From contig NZ_JAHHZF010000014.1 of assembly GCF_018729455.1 (NCBI RefSeq), forward strand, positions 146,971 through 210,970: a stretch of DNA of 64,000 nucleotides, read 5' to 3'. A program made the position numbers and the translations under genes. The DNA is from Prosthecodimorpha staleyi. GTDB taxonomy: Bacteria; Pseudomonadota; Alphaproteobacteria; Rhizobiales; Ancalomicrobiaceae. This document shows, in pieces, positions 63,084-64,000 of the stretch (the first letter of the stretch is position 1; the number at the start of each line of letters is the position of its first letter). The notes under the pieces are model-generated. The model ran no database searches, had not been told where the DNA came from, and saw only the letters and a list, made by a program, of their open reading frames with translations.

Positions 63084-63781
63084 CCGTCACCGTCGCCACC
63101 ATCGTCGAATGCGTCTCGGAGGTGACCGGCATCTCCGTCGCCGACATCCTCTCGCACAGCACCGCGCGCGAGATGGTCCGCGCCCGGCATGTCGCCTTCT
63201 GGATCGCCCGGCAACGGACGAACTATAGCCTGCCGCGCATCGGTCGCTCGCTCGGCGGCCGCGACCACTCGACGGTGCTGAATGCCGTCGCGCGGATCGA
63301 CCAGGCCCTGGCGGATCCGGCCGAGCGCGAGACGCGCGCGATCGTCGAGGCCGCGGAAGCCGCCCTGGAGATCGTTACGGCCGTGCTCGCCACCGGCATC
63401 GTGCCGCCGCCGCCCGCCGACATCGATCCGGTCGCCGTCGCCGGCCGGGCGCTCGCCTCGCCCCGGGCCGCGATCCGCCTGACGCTGCCCGAGGTCCAGG
63501 CGCTCGCCCGCACGGTCCTGGTCCGCGAGACCGAGCGGCCGGAGCCGGAGCCGCGCATCGTCGAGCGTCGGATCGAGATCCCCGTCCGGCCGCCCGTTGT
63601 CGCCGCCGCCATGCGCAACCTGCGCTCCGCCCGCGACGCCTGGCACCGCGACCAGGGCGGCCGCTACGAGCGCCCGGCCCGCGAGCAGCTCGAAAGCGCC
63701 CTCGACCAGCTGGATGCCGCCTGGCGCGCGGCGATCCTCGAACCGCCCCCCCACAACCTGCCCGAGGTGAAGCATGGCTAA
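63080..63781 (+). CDS. DnaA domain IV-like DNA-binding protein of the prophage
   Basis: Residues about 1-70 of this 233-residue protein match DnaA domain IV: VRARHVAFWIARQRTNYSLP then IGRSLGGRDHSTVLNAVARI, with the RDHSTV signature that reads DnaA boxes. No AAA+ domain is present. The rest is proline-, glutamate- and arginine-rich and then helical (ARDAWHRDQGGRYERPAREQ). It may bind DnaA boxes of the host or phage. It overlaps the previous gene by 4 bases and Gam by 8. Confidence 0.8.
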   Translation: MTVTVATIVECVSEVTGISVADILSHSTAREMVRARHVAFWIARQRTNYSLPRIGRSLGGRDHSTVLNAVARIDQALADPAERETRAIVEAAEAALEIVTAVLATGIVPPPPADIDPVAVAGRALASPRAAIRLTLPEVQALARTVLVRETERPEPEPRIVERRIEIPVRPPVVAAAMRNLRSARDAWHRDQGGRYERPAREQLESALDQLDAAWRAAILEPPPHNLPEVKHG

Positions 63782-64000
63782 AAGGACGAAGACGCTCGGC
63801 ATCAATCTGCCGGTGCCGCAGAACCGGGAAGAGGCCGCCGCGACCCTGCGCGAGATCGGCGAGATCAATCGCAAGGTCGCGCGCCTGGAGGCGACGCTCA
63901 ACGATCGGCTATCCAAGCTCAAGGAGGCGGCCGAGACCGAGGCGCAGCCGCTGCGCGACGCGGTCGAGGCGAAGCTCAACGGCCTGAAGGTCTGGGCGGA
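63774..64000 (+). CDS. gam: Host-nuclease inhibitor Gam (partial, runs off the right edge)
   Basis: The visible 75 residues match Mu Gam: INLPVPQNREEAAATLREIG, then EINRKVARLEATLNDRLSKL with a long coiled coil. Gam is a Ku-like protein that binds DNA ends and blocks host exonucleases. Its place after the early regulators matches Mu. The C-terminus is outside the window. Confidence 0.82.
   Translation, partial: MAKRTKTLGINLPVPQNREEAAATLREIGEINRKVARLEATLNDRLSKLKEAAETEAQPLRDAVEAKLNGLKVWA

Larger units (their letters stand above)
55268..64000. mobile_element. Mu-like transposable prophage, left arm (continues past the window)
   Basis: The order repressor (minus strand), then Ner-like, ParB-like, transposase, MuB-like ATPase, small regulators and Gam (plus strand) is that of a Mu-type phage early region. 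A candidate left end is TGTAACCCGC at 55268, followed by repeats like transposase-binding sites. Head and tail genes must lie to the right of the window. All genes seen are intact, so the prophage could be functional. Confidence 0.85.

Overview
The window is high-GC DNA, densely packed and largely in operons, most likely from an alphaproteobacterium of the Hyphomicrobiales (Rhizobiales) type. This rests on gene content: several ABC uptake systems, a CO-dehydrogenase-like molybdenum hydroxylase operon, a remnant of a bchP-idi photosynthesis-type gene pair, a CheB-CheR hybrid sensor and a Mu-like prophage. No tRNA, rRNA or CRISPR array was seen. Antisense and out-of-frame open frames abound because of the GC content and were left out.

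Layout. (1) 1-6.9 kb, minus strand: a GMC oxidoreductase, an IclR regulator and a dipeptide-type ABC transporter; a shared palindromic motif precedes both the oxidoreductase and the regulator. (2) About 7.1 kb: a decayed thioredoxin-like gene. (3) 7.4-17.3 kb, minus: a polyamine-type ABC importer with two sister binding proteins, two SIS-domain proteins, two PfkB kinases and a BtpA/SgcQ protein; the kinase plus SIS pairing resembles sugar-amine (Amadori product) catabolism. A TrzN/AtzB-like amidohydrolase diverges from it. (4) 19.5-42.3 kb, minus: a long catabolic cluster. It holds a branched-chain-type ABC importer (LivH, LivM, LivG and a LivF fused to a Tm-1/UPF0261 domain), a PEP-hydrolase-type TIM barrel, a very long SPFH/coiled-coil protein, two SRPBCC proteins, and a molybdenum hydroxylase whose large subunit is encoded by two genes. 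MoxR and VWA maturation proteins, an amidohydrolase, a metallo-beta-lactamase hydrolase and an SMP-30/isochorismatase fusion follow. An AraC regulator, a divergent Fe-ADH-like protein and a LivJ-type binding protein lie at its upstream end.

(5) 42.7-45.7 kb: an extensin-like protein, a LigD/BchP chimeric pseudogene, type 2 isopentenyl-diphosphate isomerase and a lone receiver. (6) 46.2-50.8 kb: a 1534-residue CheB-CheR-PAS-histidine kinase-REC-REC-LuxR protein. (7) 51-55.1 kb: small envelope or stress proteins (CsbD, a DUF3309-like protein, an Asn-rich secreted protein), a VIT1-like transporter and a truncated AI-2E family gene. (8) About 55.27 kb to the right edge: the left arm of a Mu-like transposable prophage, with probable end, secreted cargo protein, repressor and operators, Ner-like protein, ParB-like protein, DD35E transposase, MuB-like ATPase, small regulators, a DnaA-domain-IV-like protein and the start of Gam.

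Regions 3 and 4 are the best candidates for undescribed pathways. Region 4 links uptake, hydroxylation by a split molybdoenzyme, hydrolysis and a membrane-scaffold-like protein, and carries two unusual domain fusions.
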